This document shows positions 10,069 to 20,928 of a stretch of DNA of 64,000 bases, one piece after another. The stretch spans positions 4,964,775-5,028,774 of the forward strand of contig QXEO01000406.1 in assembly GCA_007115705.1 (NCBI GenBank), in the 5' to 3' direction. The stretch is from Dactylis glomerata (taxonomy: Eukaryota > Streptophyta > Magnoliopsida > Poales > Poaceae). A program made the position numbers and the translations under genes. How positions within the stretch are numbered: position 1 is the first letter of the stretch; each line of letters begins with the position of its first letter. Under the pieces are notes generated by a model that worked only from the letters and a program-made list of their open reading frames with translations, searched no databases and had not been told where the DNA came from.

Positions 10069-10511
10069 ATGTTGTCTTCCTCTTGATGTAATCCTTTTGT
10101 TTGTGCTCTTTGGTTGACTTCTGTAATAATTATATGTGATGAACTCTGCTTATGTTATCGTCCTTATTATGAGACCAAGGGAACTATCAATGTTCCGAGG
10201 TATTTTACTTTAGCATCGATGTGAATTTGTTTGTCTGCTAGTCGCGCTTTCTTTGTATACTTGTCTATTCATTTTATTTTCATGGATAACTCCATAATTA
10301 CTCATGAGAAGACATGATACCATGATCTCAATAATATAATTTCTATAACGACTCGAGAGTCGGAACCCCTGAGCGGAAAATGTTGATATACGTTTACATA
10401 TCATAAAATCGACCCAAGAAACCCGACCTATGGCCTCGTGTTCTCGGTTTAGAGGGTGATAACTCGAAGTTTTTCATGCTTGCCGATGTAGATTTTTGTT
10501 CGTGACGTCTT
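10069..10511. other. Non-coding spacer between antisense ORF and pol end
   Basis: 3'-UTR-like sequence of the antisense ORF running into the pol stop. No ORF or repeat recognised. Confidence 0.4.
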
Positions 10512-10804
10512 CTATGCGTAAAAACGCCGAAGCTACTCTATGTTCCACGGGTTGCTTTCGTCTTTCCCTGTCTTCTTATCTTGTAGCCGATACGCTCCTC
10601 CTGGTATGACTTCTGTTACTATGTAGGGTCCCACCCATGGTGATTCTAGCTTGCCGTGGCCATCCTGCTTGAGTCGTAAAACTAGATCTCCCACTACGAA
10701 AGCGCGGGGGCGAACTCGAGTACTGTGATAATTTCACAGACTTTGCTGATATTTTGTAGCTCTTGCTTCGTCGAGTGCATCAATGTCATCTTGTAGTCTT
10801 CACA
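10512..10804 (-). pseudogene. Gypsy pol C-terminus (integrase tail)
   Basis: On the minus strand the frame reads RLQDDIDALDEARATKYQQ, then RVRPRAFVVGDLVLRLKQ, ESPWVGPYIVTEVIPGGAYR, and ends LRRFYA with a stop at 10512-10514. This is the GPY/F-type C-terminal module of Gypsy integrase, which contacts target DNA. Two in-frame nonsense codons interrupt it: a TGA near 10738 and a TAG at 10533-10535 where related elements have Gln. Everything upstream of about 10804 is missing. Confidence 0.85.
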
Positions 10805-10996
10805 GCCTAACTCCCGACGCCTTACATGGCACAGCATGCACATCGCCACGTATCCGACATGGCCCGCCGGCCTCAGCTTACACATAGCGTCATTTCCACT
10901 CTTCCCGCTCCACAGTCCAGATCCCCGTGCCCTCCTCGATCCGTCCCCCTCAACTTATCTCCATCGCAAGAAGCTAGGTAGGTACAGGGAGCAGCC
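10805..10996 (+). promoter_or_regulatory. 5' flank and leader of the membrane-protein gene
   Basis: CT-rich leader-like sequence runs directly into the ATG at 10997, which has a good context (GCAGCCATGG). No clear TATA box is visible in this short interval, and the Gypsy remnant abuts it at about 10804, so any more distal promoter has been lost or displaced. Confidence 0.4.
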
Positions 10997-11380
10997 ATGG
11001 TGAAGCTGGCCATGGCGCGGGAGTGCCGCGCGTACAGCCTGGGCTCCGATGGCGGCGAGGCATCGCGCAATCGGCGGTGGGAGTACATCAATGCCGGGGT
11101 GTACGTCTTCGCCGCCGTGCTCCTCGTAGGCGGTTTCTTGGCGCAGCTGTGGCCGTGGGCGGTGTCCCAGAAGATCGGCCGCGTGGTGGCGATAATCGGA
11201 CTGCTGGCCATGGTGGGCGTGAAAGCGCACGACCTCCTAGCGCACCTCGCCGGAGTCGACTTTAACCTTGGGCTGGTCGGGCTCGATACCCAGTTCGCCC
11301 TCATCGAGGTTGCGGCTCCTGCCTTGCAGCTCGTTGGCGCTGTGATCACCTTGGTCGCTCTCATCTTCTTCGAGATTCAG
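10997..11380 (+). pseudogene. First exon of a host-like multi-pass membrane protein gene, truncated
   Basis: 128 codons of GC-rich, uninterrupted sequence. After a short polar N-terminus (MVKLAMARECRAYSLGS) come three hydrophobic segments at about residues 29-53 (YINAGVYVFAAVLLVGG...), 60-80 (GRVVAIIGLLAMVGVKAHDL) and 100-127 (FALIEVAAPALQLVG...FFEIQ). I recognise the style of an uncharacterised plant membrane-protein family with an HDLLAHLAGVD motif but cannot name a function. GAGATTCAG|GTCTGG at 11380/11381 looks like an exon-intron boundary; reading on gives only 14 poorly fitting residues. The putative intron is cut at 11458 by a retroelement, and no later exon is found in the window. It could also be a captured fragment. 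Confidence 0.6.
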
Positions 11381-11457
11381 GTCTGGACTCTGGACTATCC
11401 CTGTACATTACCTTCATTGAAATAGTTAGTTAGTCAAATAGAGTTGGAGTTCGTCCA

Positions 11458-13095
11458 TGATGCGTGGTGAATGACCAGCCCATTGGGAACCCCAAGAGGA
11501 AGGTGTGATGAGTATAGCAGCTAGTTTTCCCTCAGTTAAGAAACCAAGGTTTTATCGATCAGGAGAAGAGCGGGCAATATGACTGTAGGTGATGCTTGCT
11601 AGTTTGCGACAGCTTCGGACAATTTATATATGGCGCCTCGTCCAAGCTTTGCTTGCTAGCTGCAACGCGGAACCCGCACACAACACAACCAAGTACTTTG
11701 CTCCCAACTTGCGATGAGGTTGTCAATCTCACCGGTTTGCTTGAAACAAAGGTTATGAGCGTATCGAGTGGAAAGCAGTAGAAGTATGCGAGTAAAGTAA
11801 ACAGTGCGAGTAAAGTAAACAGGTGATAGCAATATGATGGAAATAGGACCGGGGTCCACAGTTCACTAGTGGTGTCTCTCCATAAGATAAATAACACATG
11901 CTGGGTAAACAAATTACAGTTGGGCAATTGATAGAATAAAGATAAACATGATATGTCAAGAAGATCACTATGTGATTTACTCTCGGTATTACAACAAAAT
12001 ACATAGACCGCCATCCAACTGCATCTATGACTAATAATCCACTTGTGGCGAATCAATCCGAGAACTCCACAAGTATTAAGTTGCAAACAACAGATAATTG
12101 CATTAAGCAAAGTGTGTAATGTAAACAAAGCATATGCCCTTGAGCATATGAATGTTGCTTTCTCCCTAGTAGCAACAACACATCTACAACCTTAGAGGTT
12201 TCTGTCGCTCCCCCAGATTAAATAGAGGCATGAACCCACTATCGAGCATAAATACCCCCTCTTGGAGTCACTAGCAACTACTCGGCCAAGATAGCTACTA
12301 ACAACGGAGAGCATGCAAGATCATAAACAACATAGAGATAACATAAGATATATTTCAGTATAGCAACTCAATCATAACACCAATATTCATCGGATCCCAA
12401 CAAACCAAACATGCAGAATTACATAACGGTGATCTCAATCATGTAGGGCAGCTCATGAGATCTAAACATGAAGCACATGGTGGAGGAGACAACCATCTAG
12501 CTACTGCTATGGACCCATAGTCCAAGGTAGACTACTCACTCATCGCTCCGGAGGCAAGCATGGCGATGAAGAAGACCTCCGGTGGCGATTCCCCTCTCCT
12601 GCAGGGTGCCGGGAAGAGCTTCTAGACCCTCCCAATCTTCGGGTCGACGGCGGCGGTGGATCGCGATGTGTTCTGGAAAATTGATCGGGTACATAGGTTT
12701 TTTTTTCCATCAGGGGGTCTTTATAGGCGAAGGGGCATCGTCAGAAGTGGACGAGGCGGTCTCACACGTAGGGGGCGCGGCTAGGGCCTAGGCCACGCCG
12801 CCCTAGTGTGTGGCCCCCTCGTGGTCCCACTCGGTCTCCTCTTCGGATCTCTGGAAGCTTCCGGGAAAAATAAGACTTCAGGAACTTGTTTCGTCCAATT
12901 CTGAGAATATTTCCTATGTATCATTTCTGAAACACAAAAACAGCAGAAAACAGGGAACTGGCATTGTGGTGACTTGTTAATAGGTTAGTTCTGGAAAATG
13001 CATAAAAGTGCCACGAAGTGTAACAAAACAGTAGGCAAATGGTGTATAAACAAGCATGGAGCATCAAAAATTATAGATACGTTGGAGACGTATCA
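11458..13095 (-). repeat. 3' LTR of the Athila-like element
   Basis: 1,638 bp. The minus strand starts TGATACGTCTCCAACG and ends CCACGCATCA, i.e. TG...CA. It is homologous to 18373-19367 over its inner part. It carries an 18-bp tandem duplication (TGCGAGTAAAGTAAACAG, about 11787-11822) absent from the other LTR. Confidence 0.88.
12720..12725 (-). promoter_or_regulatory. LTR TATA box
   Basis: TATAAA on the minus strand in the context CCTATAAAGACC, in the middle of the LTR at the expected U3 position. The equivalent part of the right LTR is missing. Confidence 0.6.
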
Positions 13096-13111
13096 AGCAT
13101 CCCCAAGCTTA
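13096..13111 (-). promoter_or_regulatory. Polypurine tract of the Athila-like element
   Basis: Minus-strand AAGCTTGGGGATGCT immediately precedes the 3' LTR start. It would prime plus-strand DNA synthesis. Confidence 0.75.
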
Positions 13112-16026
13112 ACTCCTGCTCGTCCTCGAGTAGGTAAGTGATAACAAAAGAATAATTTTTGAGGTGACATGCACCTACACAATCTTGATCATATATGTAA
13201 GCATTTGTGAGCTAGGATCATAAGAACTTAAAACATGGGCATGAAGATATAATCTTGACAATAGAAACTTAGCAACCATTGTGTAAACATGAAAATGAAC
13301 ACAAACAAAAGATCATGAAAATGAAACAATGAAAGTCAAACGTGTGTTCAAATCATAAGGAAAAACATACAAATGATTTTCAGCTTGTCCTTCATAGAGA
13401 GCAAAACATAAATGCATAGGACACCTTCAAGTTTAAGAGGGCGACTAGATACAAGTAATTTAAGAACAAGTGAAACCAACAATTATGAATCAATCAATGA
13501 AAACTTTGGGACAATGCACATTATACTAAGAATGACAACTATGCTCTCTTAATGGTGCATAAAGATAGAAGGTGGTGACTCAACATAAAAGTAAAAGAAA
13601 GGCCCTTCGCTGAGGGAAGCAGTGATTGCAAGTTTTATAACCTTCAAAAATTATGTTACTTACCAGCTTTGAGCTCTCATTGCCCCCATCATAAGCATCT
13701 TGAATGGTTAAAGTTAATGCAAGAACAATTATGATGCATATGCTTGACAAATCATAAGTTGAAAACCTCATGCCCCGTGAATAAGAGTACCCAAACCTCA
13801 TGCTACTTTACTTAGAGTCCCAAGCAAGGCTCTTGTCATTGTAAGTATATGCGTATCATCGAGAACCGCCAACGGGGTACCTCCGTGCCCGATGACATGG
13901 AACAAGCCCACATCAAAATGACAGGACAAGCAGACAATGAACACCTCGACATCTCTTTTATTTGCCATTTGTTTAGCTTTTTATTGTGAGATACGTCGTC
14001 GAATGTCCACCATGGGTATGCTGCAAATTTCCACCATGAATTATGCATGGCTTAGATTGGTGGCCCAGGCGTTTTCCTAACACATATACAAACTCCATGA
14101 TCCCCACAAGATTTCCAATTCATTTCACACCGCGGGCATCCATAAACAAAAGATCACGATATCAACTCAAAAGAGAAGTGCAATGTTGAAAGCTTGCCCA
14201 TGACTGCATGGCTGGGCTAGTCTCCAACTTACAACTTGCAAGCATAACAACTCAGCCTAAGAGACCACAATGTCAAATTTTTAAGAACAGGAAAAAGTAA
14301 AGTGTGCCTTCCGGTTCGTGAGAGCTTTACTGACCAATTTTCGCATAACACTGGTAAGAGTTTAATTTGAAGAGAAGATAAAAGCAAGTCAAATTTACTT
14401 GGAATAGCAAATTGCTAGTAGGTATGTATGGTGGACACTTTGGCAAACTTGGTTTTTAGGAGTTGGATGCACGAGTAGAGCTCATACTCAGTACAACGTG
14501 AGGGCTAGCAAAAGACTGGGAGCGACCAACTAAGAGAGCAATAATGGCCATAATCATGCAAAGCGACAAAGCGACATTAAAAGAAGCATAAGATGGCATC
14601 AAAAGTCAAAAACTAAATGATCATAGAGGCTATTGGTGACTTTGTAAGAGTCTAACATGTGTGAGCATGCGCCAAGTCAACCCAAATAAAGCATCAAGGA
14701 GAAAACCAAAATAATGCTTCCATACAATTAAAACAACGCATGATTTTTCGAAGGCTCATTTAGCAATCTCAGTTATTTGAGACAAGTCATGCTACAGCAA
14801 AAATCACTAAGCATACTATCAAAAAGACATCAAGCATGACATGCAAAAGCCTAGGCCGCAGTCTAAACAAGCTCCTTTTTGTACCACTTTTTTGCATAAA
14901 GCTTTTTCTCTTTTCCAACACCATTTGAAATTTTTAAAGACACCTCTTTTGATGAAAACCAATAAAGATCAGAGGAAAAAATACACTTTGATAAACAAAT
15001 ATATGAAGATCTGAATGCAAATCAAGGCGAAAACGAAAACCAAAAGTAGTAGCAGAAACAGAAGAACACTCGGTTTTTGATAAGAATGAAAACTAGAGCA
15101 TTCTTGGCAAATGAAAAGCAAGGCAACTTCTCCAAAAGAAATTTGTTGGGGTCCAACCATTTATTGCAGCAAACAAACTAAACTAACTAAGAAAACTAAA
15201 ATACCTGATGCTCCAAGAAAAACACATAGTGCATGAAGCAATAAAAATATAGTGTTTGAAAGGTGACGTGATTTTTGCCGATGAAGAAGGGGTGCCTCGG
15301 GGGCATCCCCAAGCTTTGACGCTTGTACTTCTTGGATATTTCTTGGGGTGATGCATGGGCATCCCCAAGCTTGAGCTTTTGTCCATTCTTCAACTCATCT
15401 CATCATTCTCCAATCCCTACACTTGAAAACTTCCTTCATACAAATCTAAACACAAATCTATTAGCAACATTAGTGTAGCATAACATATAATCAACCTCTT
15501 TTTGCTTCAGGTTTCAACCCAAAACCACCACATATAAAGTATATACTACTGTAGCAACTTCCCCAAAAGTTTCGTGATCAAAAGAACTCAAAAAGAAAGC
15601 GATAAAGCGACAAACACAAATATTGGCAGAAATCTGTCAAAACAAAACAGCTGACAAAGATCGAATTTTTGAGGGATTTTCTGTTGCTCAAATAAAAAAG
15701 TGTTCAACTAATTAAAGTTTGGATATAACCTGGGGCATATGCACAAGAAATCGCAGGTCCAAAAGATATACAGAGAATTTATACGAATTTTTACGGTGTA
15801 GCACCGAAAATAGTTTCAGGACAGCAACATCCCAAATCTTTACCTCACTCGAATTAGAGGCTTCTCTTGGCACAACAATGAAATAAAAAGGATAAGGAGC
15901 GGTCATTACAGTAGTAATGACTTCCAAGACTCAAATAAAAGAAAAAGTACTGAAAATAAAACATTGGGTTATCTCCCAAGAGTGCTTTTCTTTAACGCCT
16001 TTGAGCTAGGCGCAGAAAATTGCGAA
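13112..16026 (-). other. Non-coding internal region of the Athila-like element
   Basis: About 2.9 kb where pol and env-like genes would sit in an autonomous relative. No frame shows RT or integrase motifs. Two extra copies of the polypurine motif (AAGCTTGGGGATGCCC on the minus strand) occur at 15301-15316 and 15358-15372. Confidence 0.7.
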
Positions 16027-16518
16027 TCAAGTAACATCAAGTGATGAAGCATCAAGATCATAATTTGCTCTAAGAATAGAGTCAAAAAGTAATTTCTTCC
16101 TTTTCCTAGGGAAGTGTTCCATACCTTTCTTGAGTGGAAATTGATATTTGATGGTGCCTTCCCTCATATCAATTATGGCACCTACAGTTTGAAGAAAGGG
16201 TCTTCCCAAAATAATAGGACATGAAGCATGGCATTCAACGTCCATAACGAGAAAATCAACGGGAACAAGGTTATTGTTAACCATAATAAGAACATCATTA
16301 ATCCTTCCCAAAGGTTTCTTCTTAGCAACATCAGCAATAGGAACATCATAATAACACTTTTCTAGCGATGGTAAGTCAAGCATGTCATAAATCTTTCTAG
16401 GCATGATAGAAATACTAGCACCTAGATCACATAAAGCATGGCAATCAAAACCATTAACATGCATATCAATGATGGGTTCCCAACCATCTTCTAACTTCTT
16501 GGGAACAAAAGCTTTTTG
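16027..16518 (-). pseudogene. Retroelement aspartic protease domain
   Basis: Continuation of the gag frame after a TAG. It reads CDLGASISIMPRKIYDMLDL (active-site motif with DLG in place of the canonical DTG/DSG, as is usual in this lineage) and later VECHASCPIILGRPFLQTVG, the second conserved protease block. The ORF stops at 16027 without entering RT, so the polyprotein ends after protease. It would cleave Gag if the upstream stop were absent or read through. Confidence 0.8.
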
Positions 16519-18090
16519 CTACAACTTTTCATCCCTAATTTTCATGAGAGAATTGGTAATATGCTTAGTAAAAGCAATATTTAAGGAACTAGCATTGGGA
16601 GTCAAAGCAAGCTTTTGCAAGAACAAAATAACTTCAGATATATTGCAGCCATCAACATCAAAATCATTAAAAGAAATAGAGCTATCATCTCCCACACTCC
16701 GAAAAATTTCAGCACTCTTTTGAGAAAAAGTTTTGGCAGTTTTAGGCTTTTTAACAAAAGGAGTGGGAGTTTTCTCTACACCAATCAAAGTAAGAGGATT
16801 GCTAGCGTTAGGAACAACATCATTAGAGGTAGTAATAGTACAAACTTTCAAATTCCTAGCAATCTCATCCTCTCTTTCCCATCTAGCATGCAATTCTGCT
16901 AACAATCTAATATTTTCATCAATTCCAACTTGAATAGCATTAGCAGTAGCAAAAACATTGTTCTCTTTCACATCATTAGGAAACACTTTTAATTTCAGAA
17001 GTTTAACATCATGAGCAAGGCTATCAACTTTAGAAGTAAGAATATCAATTTTGCCTAACTTTTCCTCAACAGACTTGTTAAAAGCAGTTTGTTTTACCAT
17101 CAAGTATTTGAGCATGACTTCAAGTTCAGAGGGCGCGGCCCTAGTGTTGTTGAAGGAATTACCATCAGAATTACCATAACCATTACCATTGGTAGAAGGA
17201 TACAGCCTATAATTGTTACTAGCAAAATTGTTCCTATAAGCATTATTGTTAAAATTATTGTTTCTAATGAAATTCACATCAACATGCTCTTCTTGAGCAA
17301 CCAAAGAGGCTAAAGGAACATTATTAGGATCAACATGAGTCCTATCATTAGCAAGCATAGCCATAATGGTATCAATCTTATCACTCAAGGAAGAGGTTTC
17401 CTCAACAGAATTTACCTTCTTACCTTGTGGAGCTCTCTCGGTGTGCCATTCGGAATAATTCACCATCATGTTGTCAAGTAGCTTTGTTGCGGCGCCCAAG
17501 GTAAGGGACATAAAAGTGCCTCCAGCAGCTAAATCAAGTAGGTTCCTCGAAGAAAAATTCAGTCCTGCATAAAAAGTTTGGACAATCATCCAAGTAGTAA
17601 GTCCATGAGTGGGGCAATTCTTTATCATAGATTTCATTCTTTCCCACGCTTGAGCAACATATTCATTATCAAACTGGCTAAACTTCATAATATTGCTACG
17701 CAGAGATATAATCTTAGCAGGAGGATAGTATCTACCAATAAAAGCATCCTTACACTTAGCCCATGAATCAATACTATTCTTAGTGAAAGACAGCAACCAA
17801 TCTTTAGCTTTTCCTCTCAAAGAAAAAGGAAACAACTTGAGATTAATAATATCACTTTCTACATCCTTATACTTTTGCATCTCACATAGCTCAACAAAAT
17901 TGTTGAGATGAGCTACAGCATCTTCAGTACTAGCACCAGAAAATTGCTCTTTCATAACAAGGTTTAACAAAGCAGGCTTAATCTCATAAAAGTTTGCAGC
18001 CGGGGCAAGTGGTGCAATAGGAGTGCAGATAAAATCACTATTGTTCATGCTAGTAAAGTCACACAGCTTGGTGTTTTCAGGATTGGCCAT
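16519..18090 (-). pseudogene. Gag polyprotein of the Athila-like element
   Basis: ATG at 18090 starts MANPENTKLCDFTS; the open frame extends 35 codons further upstream without a better start. The central Retrotrans_gag domain is clear (PALLNLVMKEQFSGASTEDA, LFPFSLRGKAKDWLLSF, YYPPAKIISLRSNI, about residues 35-180). It is followed by an Asn-rich linker and a heptad-like segment near residues 330-400. No CCHC zinc knuckle is visible. The ORF ends at TAG 16519-16521, where the frame continues directly into protease; a Gln codon is expected there (CAG to TAG). Confidence 0.85.
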
Positions 18091-18256
18091 TTCAGCAAAA
18101 CTAGAAGTAGATAAGTAAAAACAACTACCAAGGATTCTAATTTTTTTGGGTTTTTGATATAAAACGATGCAGGTAAAATAAATAAAGTAAAGCAAAACAA
18201 TAACAAAGTAAAGGATGTGCGTGCGAAAAACTCCCCTTGCAGAGGTATTCCACTCT

Positions 18257-18274
18257 TCCCCGGCAACGGCGCCA
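18257..18274 (-). promoter_or_regulatory. Duplicate primer-binding site
   Basis: Second perfect copy of TGGCGCCGTTGCCGGGGA (minus strand), 87 bp further from the LTR than the expected one, within a duplicated leader segment that also repeats TTTTCTGGCGCC. Confidence 0.8.
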
Positions 18275-18343
18275 GAAAATTTGTTGCTGCCGCATAGTTG
18301 ACGTGGGAGCTTATAGTTGATGTGGGAGCTTCTTCTTCTTCGT

Positions 18344-18361
18344 TCCCCGGCAACGGCGCCA
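18344..18361 (-). promoter_or_regulatory. Primer-binding site, tRNA-Asp
   Basis: Minus-strand TGGCGCCGTTGCCGGGGA is an 18-nt complement to the 3' end of plant tRNA-Asp. It lies 11 nt inside the 5' LTR edge at 18373. Confidence 0.85.
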
Positions 18362-18997
18362 GAAAATTAGCTTGATGCGTGGTGAATGACCAGCCCGTTG
18401 GGAACCCCAAGAGGAAGGTGTGATGAGTATAGCAGCTAGTTTTCCCTCAGTTAAGAAACCAAGGTTTTATCGATCAGGAGAAGAGCGGGCAATACGACTG
18501 TAGGTGATGCTTGCTAGTTTGCGACAGCTTCGGACAATTTATATATGGCGCCTCGTCCAAGCTTTGCTTGCTAGCTGCAACACCGAATCTGCACACAACA
18601 CAACCAAGTACTTTGCTCCCAACTTGCGATGAGGTTGTCAATCTCACCGGTTTGCTTGAAACAAAGGTTATGAGCGTATCGAGTGGAAAGCAGTAGAAGT
18701 ATGCGAGTAAAGTAAACAGGTGATAGCAATATGATGGAAATAGGACCGGGGTCCACAGTTCACTAGTGGTGTCTCTCCATAAGATAAATAACACATGCTG
18801 GGTAAACAAATTACAGTTGGGCAATTGATAGAATAAAGATAAACGTGATATGTCAAGAAGATCACTATGCGATTTACTCTGGGCATTACAACAAAATACA
18901 TAGACCGCCATCCAACTGCATCTCTGACTAATAATCCACTTGTGGCGAATCAATCCGAGAACTCCACAAGTATTAAGTTGCGAACAACAGATAATTA

Positions 18998-19215
18998 CAT
19001 TAAGCAAAGTGTGTAATGTAAACAAAGCATATGCCCTTGAGCATATGAATGTTGTTTTCTCCCTAGTAGCAACAACACATCTACAACCTTAGAGGTTTCT
19101 GTCACTCCCCCATATTAAATAGAGGCATGAACCCACTATCGAGCATAAATACCCCCTCTTGGAGTCACTAGCAACTACTCAGCCAAGATAGCTACTAACA
19201 ACGGAGAGCATGCAA
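18998..19215. repeat. 218-bp LTR segment duplicated in tandem (first copy)
   Basis: From CATTAAGCAAAGTG to GAGAGCATGCAA. The same sequence recurs at 19371-19588 (offset 373 bp) with a few substitutions, after which unrelated Gypsy sequence starts. Confidence 0.85.
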
Positions 19216-19370
19216 GATCATAAACAACATAGAGATAACATAAGATATATTTCAGTATAGCAACTCAATCATAACACCAATATTCATCGGATCCCAACAA
19301 ACCAAACATGTAGAATTACATAACGGTGATCTCAATCATGTAGGGCAGATCATGAGATCTAAACATGTTG

Positions 19371-19588
19371 CATTAAGCAAAGTGTATAATGTAAACAAAG
19401 CATATGCCCTTGAGCATATGAATGTTGTTTTCTCCCTAGTAGCAACAACACATCTACAACCTTAGAGGTTTTTGTCACTCCCCCAGATTAAATAGAGGCA
19501 TGAACCCACTATCGAGCATAAATACCCCCTCTTGGAGTCACTAGCAACTACTCGGCCAAGATAGCTACTAACAACGGAGAGCATGCAA
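19371..19588. repeat. 218-bp LTR segment (second copy)
   Basis: Near-identical to 18998-19215. It forms the right border of the Athila-like element. Confidence 0.85.
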
Positions 19589-20160
19589 TGATATGGGCAT
19601 GAAGGAGGAGGTGAAGCCCAATTTCAGGACTCCACCAAGATGAGGGAAGCTCGTTGCTGATTGGCATGCCAGGACAACCTACGATATGAAATAATTTAGT
19701 CTAAGGTTGTGTCAGCAATTTACATATCTGCTTATGTTATTCTGTGTGCTAGGTCATGTTATGGGCCACTTAGGTTTATTTGTGTTTTGGGTTTGGGCCT
19801 GTCCAAGCCCAACAGTTTTCTGGCCATCTATATAAGGAGGCCAGCAGTCTAGGGTTTAGGGAGTTCAGTTGTTTAGTCTAAAACCATCGTGTGCTCCACT
19901 GTGTATCATCCCTCCGGGGAAACGGCACTGCCGTGTTATCAAACAAAGATTGTTGTGAGGGTTCTTGCGTTCATCAAGAATTATCAGGCTCAGGTTTGAG
20001 GCGTGGTGATCTTCATCACGTTGCTTGCTGGATTCATTCCTCTTCTTCAGGTGACGTTCTTCACGTTATTGGAAGATTATTTATCCGGGTTGACTCGCTG
20101 TGAAAGATCGGGACAAAACTCATAGGATCACCGGCGTGACCCTTATCATGTTAATTGGTT
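19589..20160 (+). mobile_element. Gypsy 3' end with LTR fragment
   Basis: Starts TGATATGGGCATGAAGGAGG, a purine-rich tract closely matching the end of the Gypsy fragment at 32229-32260 (minus strand). LTR-like sequence follows, with a TATA box (TATATAAGG, from 19829) and leader-like sequence to about 20160. No LTR end or partner is identifiable. Confidence 0.45.
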
Positions 20161-20248
20161 GGTGGGTTTTTTTTCACACCAATGGAAGCCCTTTTCATGT
20201 TAAACTTGGGCGTCCCCACTGGATGCAAACTCGGCTTCATATCTGTTT

Positions 20249-20407
20249 CATAAGAATAGTATTTGTTAGACAAAAAAAGGCAAACATAAGACAGGAATAA
20301 GTATTAGTAGTGGACAGGAACAAGTGGCATAAGAATAGTATTTGTTAGACAAAAAAGGCAAACATAAGACATGAATAAGTATTAGTAGTGGACAGGAACA
20401 AGTGGCA
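20249..20407 (+). repeat. 79-bp tandem duplication
   Basis: A block beginning ATAAGAATAGTATTTGTTAG at 20250 repeats at 20329 with two or three differences. Confidence 0.85.
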
Positions 20408-20515
20408 AACATGAGTCAGGAACCATAGTACACTGATTCCATTACAAACATAGTGGCAAACATAAGAACTCATTCCATTATTACATCAACAAATTACTAC
20501 TACATGATAAAAGAG

Positions 20516-20923
20516 CTACTCATGTGGGAAATCATTCCACATCTGCATTGCTATTTGATCTCTCAAGGTATTGCCTGCATGGTTGTTTCCTTGGTGGTTA
20601 TCATCCCCATTGGGCATATCAACATGGGTAGCAACAGGAATAAGGTCTTCATCTTCATGGTCAAGCCACTCTTCATCACCATGTTGCTTTCTGATTATGT
20701 TGTGTAAGATCGCAGTAGCCGCAGGGATCTTCACTTGGTTGTTGAGTTGGTGGAAAGTGGCAACATGTAGGATAGGAAACCTCTTCTTAAGTATTCCTAT
20801 GTCTCTTTCCACACTATTTCTCATCAGAGCATGACGGTGATTAAATAACTCTTGGGGGTTCTGTGGGCGATGGTGACCATGGCCCCATTCCTTCAAGTGA
20901 TACCGCACACCACAGTATTGTGA
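20516..20923 (-). pseudogene. HARBI1-like transposase, C-terminal part
   Basis: Reads GVRYHLKEWG, LFNHRHALMRNSVERDIGIL and KKRFPILHVATFHQLNNQVK, then an acidic tail ending HE with a stop at 20516. This is the last third of the DDE_4/HARBI1 transposase. The third catalytic acidic residue lies in the VERDIG motif. It continues directly from the N-terminal part at 25363 once the solo LTR and target duplication are removed, with no other frameshift at the junction. Confidence 0.88.
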
Positions 20924-20928
20924 CACCC

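Larger units (their letters stand above)
1..10804 (-). mobile_element. Tat-like Ty3/Gypsy remnant, 3' portion
   Basis: Minus-strand Gypsy remnant holding the end of pol (10512-10804), an antisense DNA-binding ORF (9479-10068) and a 3' region with repeated units built around a GGCTACTCCCATCGGGAG core (minus sense) at about 9130-9190, 700-748 and 600-620. Units of this kind lie between pol and the 3' LTR in many grass Gypsy elements. The two outer blocks are adjacent once the CACTA element at 751-9060 is removed, so 1-750 and 9061-10804 belong to one element. No LTR is visible; the 3' end lies beyond the window start, and the pol side stops near 10804. Lineage is inferred from the pol tail and the antisense extra ORF. 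Confidence 0.6.
11458..19588 (-). mobile_element. Athila-like Gypsy element, gag-protease only, 5' LTR truncated
   Basis: Oriented on the minus strand. The 3' LTR is 11458-13095, gag-protease lies at 16027-18090, a tRNA-Asp primer site is at 18344-18361, and the 5' LTR begins at 18373 but is broken off at 19588. No reverse transcriptase, RNase H or integrase sequence is present between protease and 3' LTR, so it would need enzymes supplied in trans. No matching target duplication is seen because the right end is lost. Gag sequence and primer type place it near the Athila-type grass families in which such gag-pro-only members are abundant. Confidence 0.85.
18373..19588 (-). repeat. 5' LTR of the Athila-like element, truncated and rearranged
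   Basis: The inner edge TGATGCGTGG at 18373 aligns with the left LTR from 11458. Homology holds to about 19367 and then the U3 part containing the TATA box is missing. In its place stands a second copy (19371-19588) of 18998-19215. Confidence 0.85.

Noticed and set aside
10873..11364. Long antisense frame opposite the membrane-protein exon
   Set aside because: GC-rich exons often leave antisense frames open; the sense frame shows membrane segments, a good start context and a splice donor.
11559..12128. 189-codon minus-strand frame in the LTR, repeated at 18474-19025
   Set aside because: Lies wholly inside LTR sequence; duplicated only because the LTR is, with indels between copies and no known domain.
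18045..18410. Separate ORF overlapping the Athila-like leader and primer sites
   Set aside because: It runs through the LTR edge and both primer sites and overlaps the gag start in another frame; no protein similarity.
20100..20300. Left terminal inverted repeat of the Harbinger element
   Set aside because: I searched for the inverse of CCTGAGAAGTAAACAAGGCC around here and found nothing convincing; the left border is left open.
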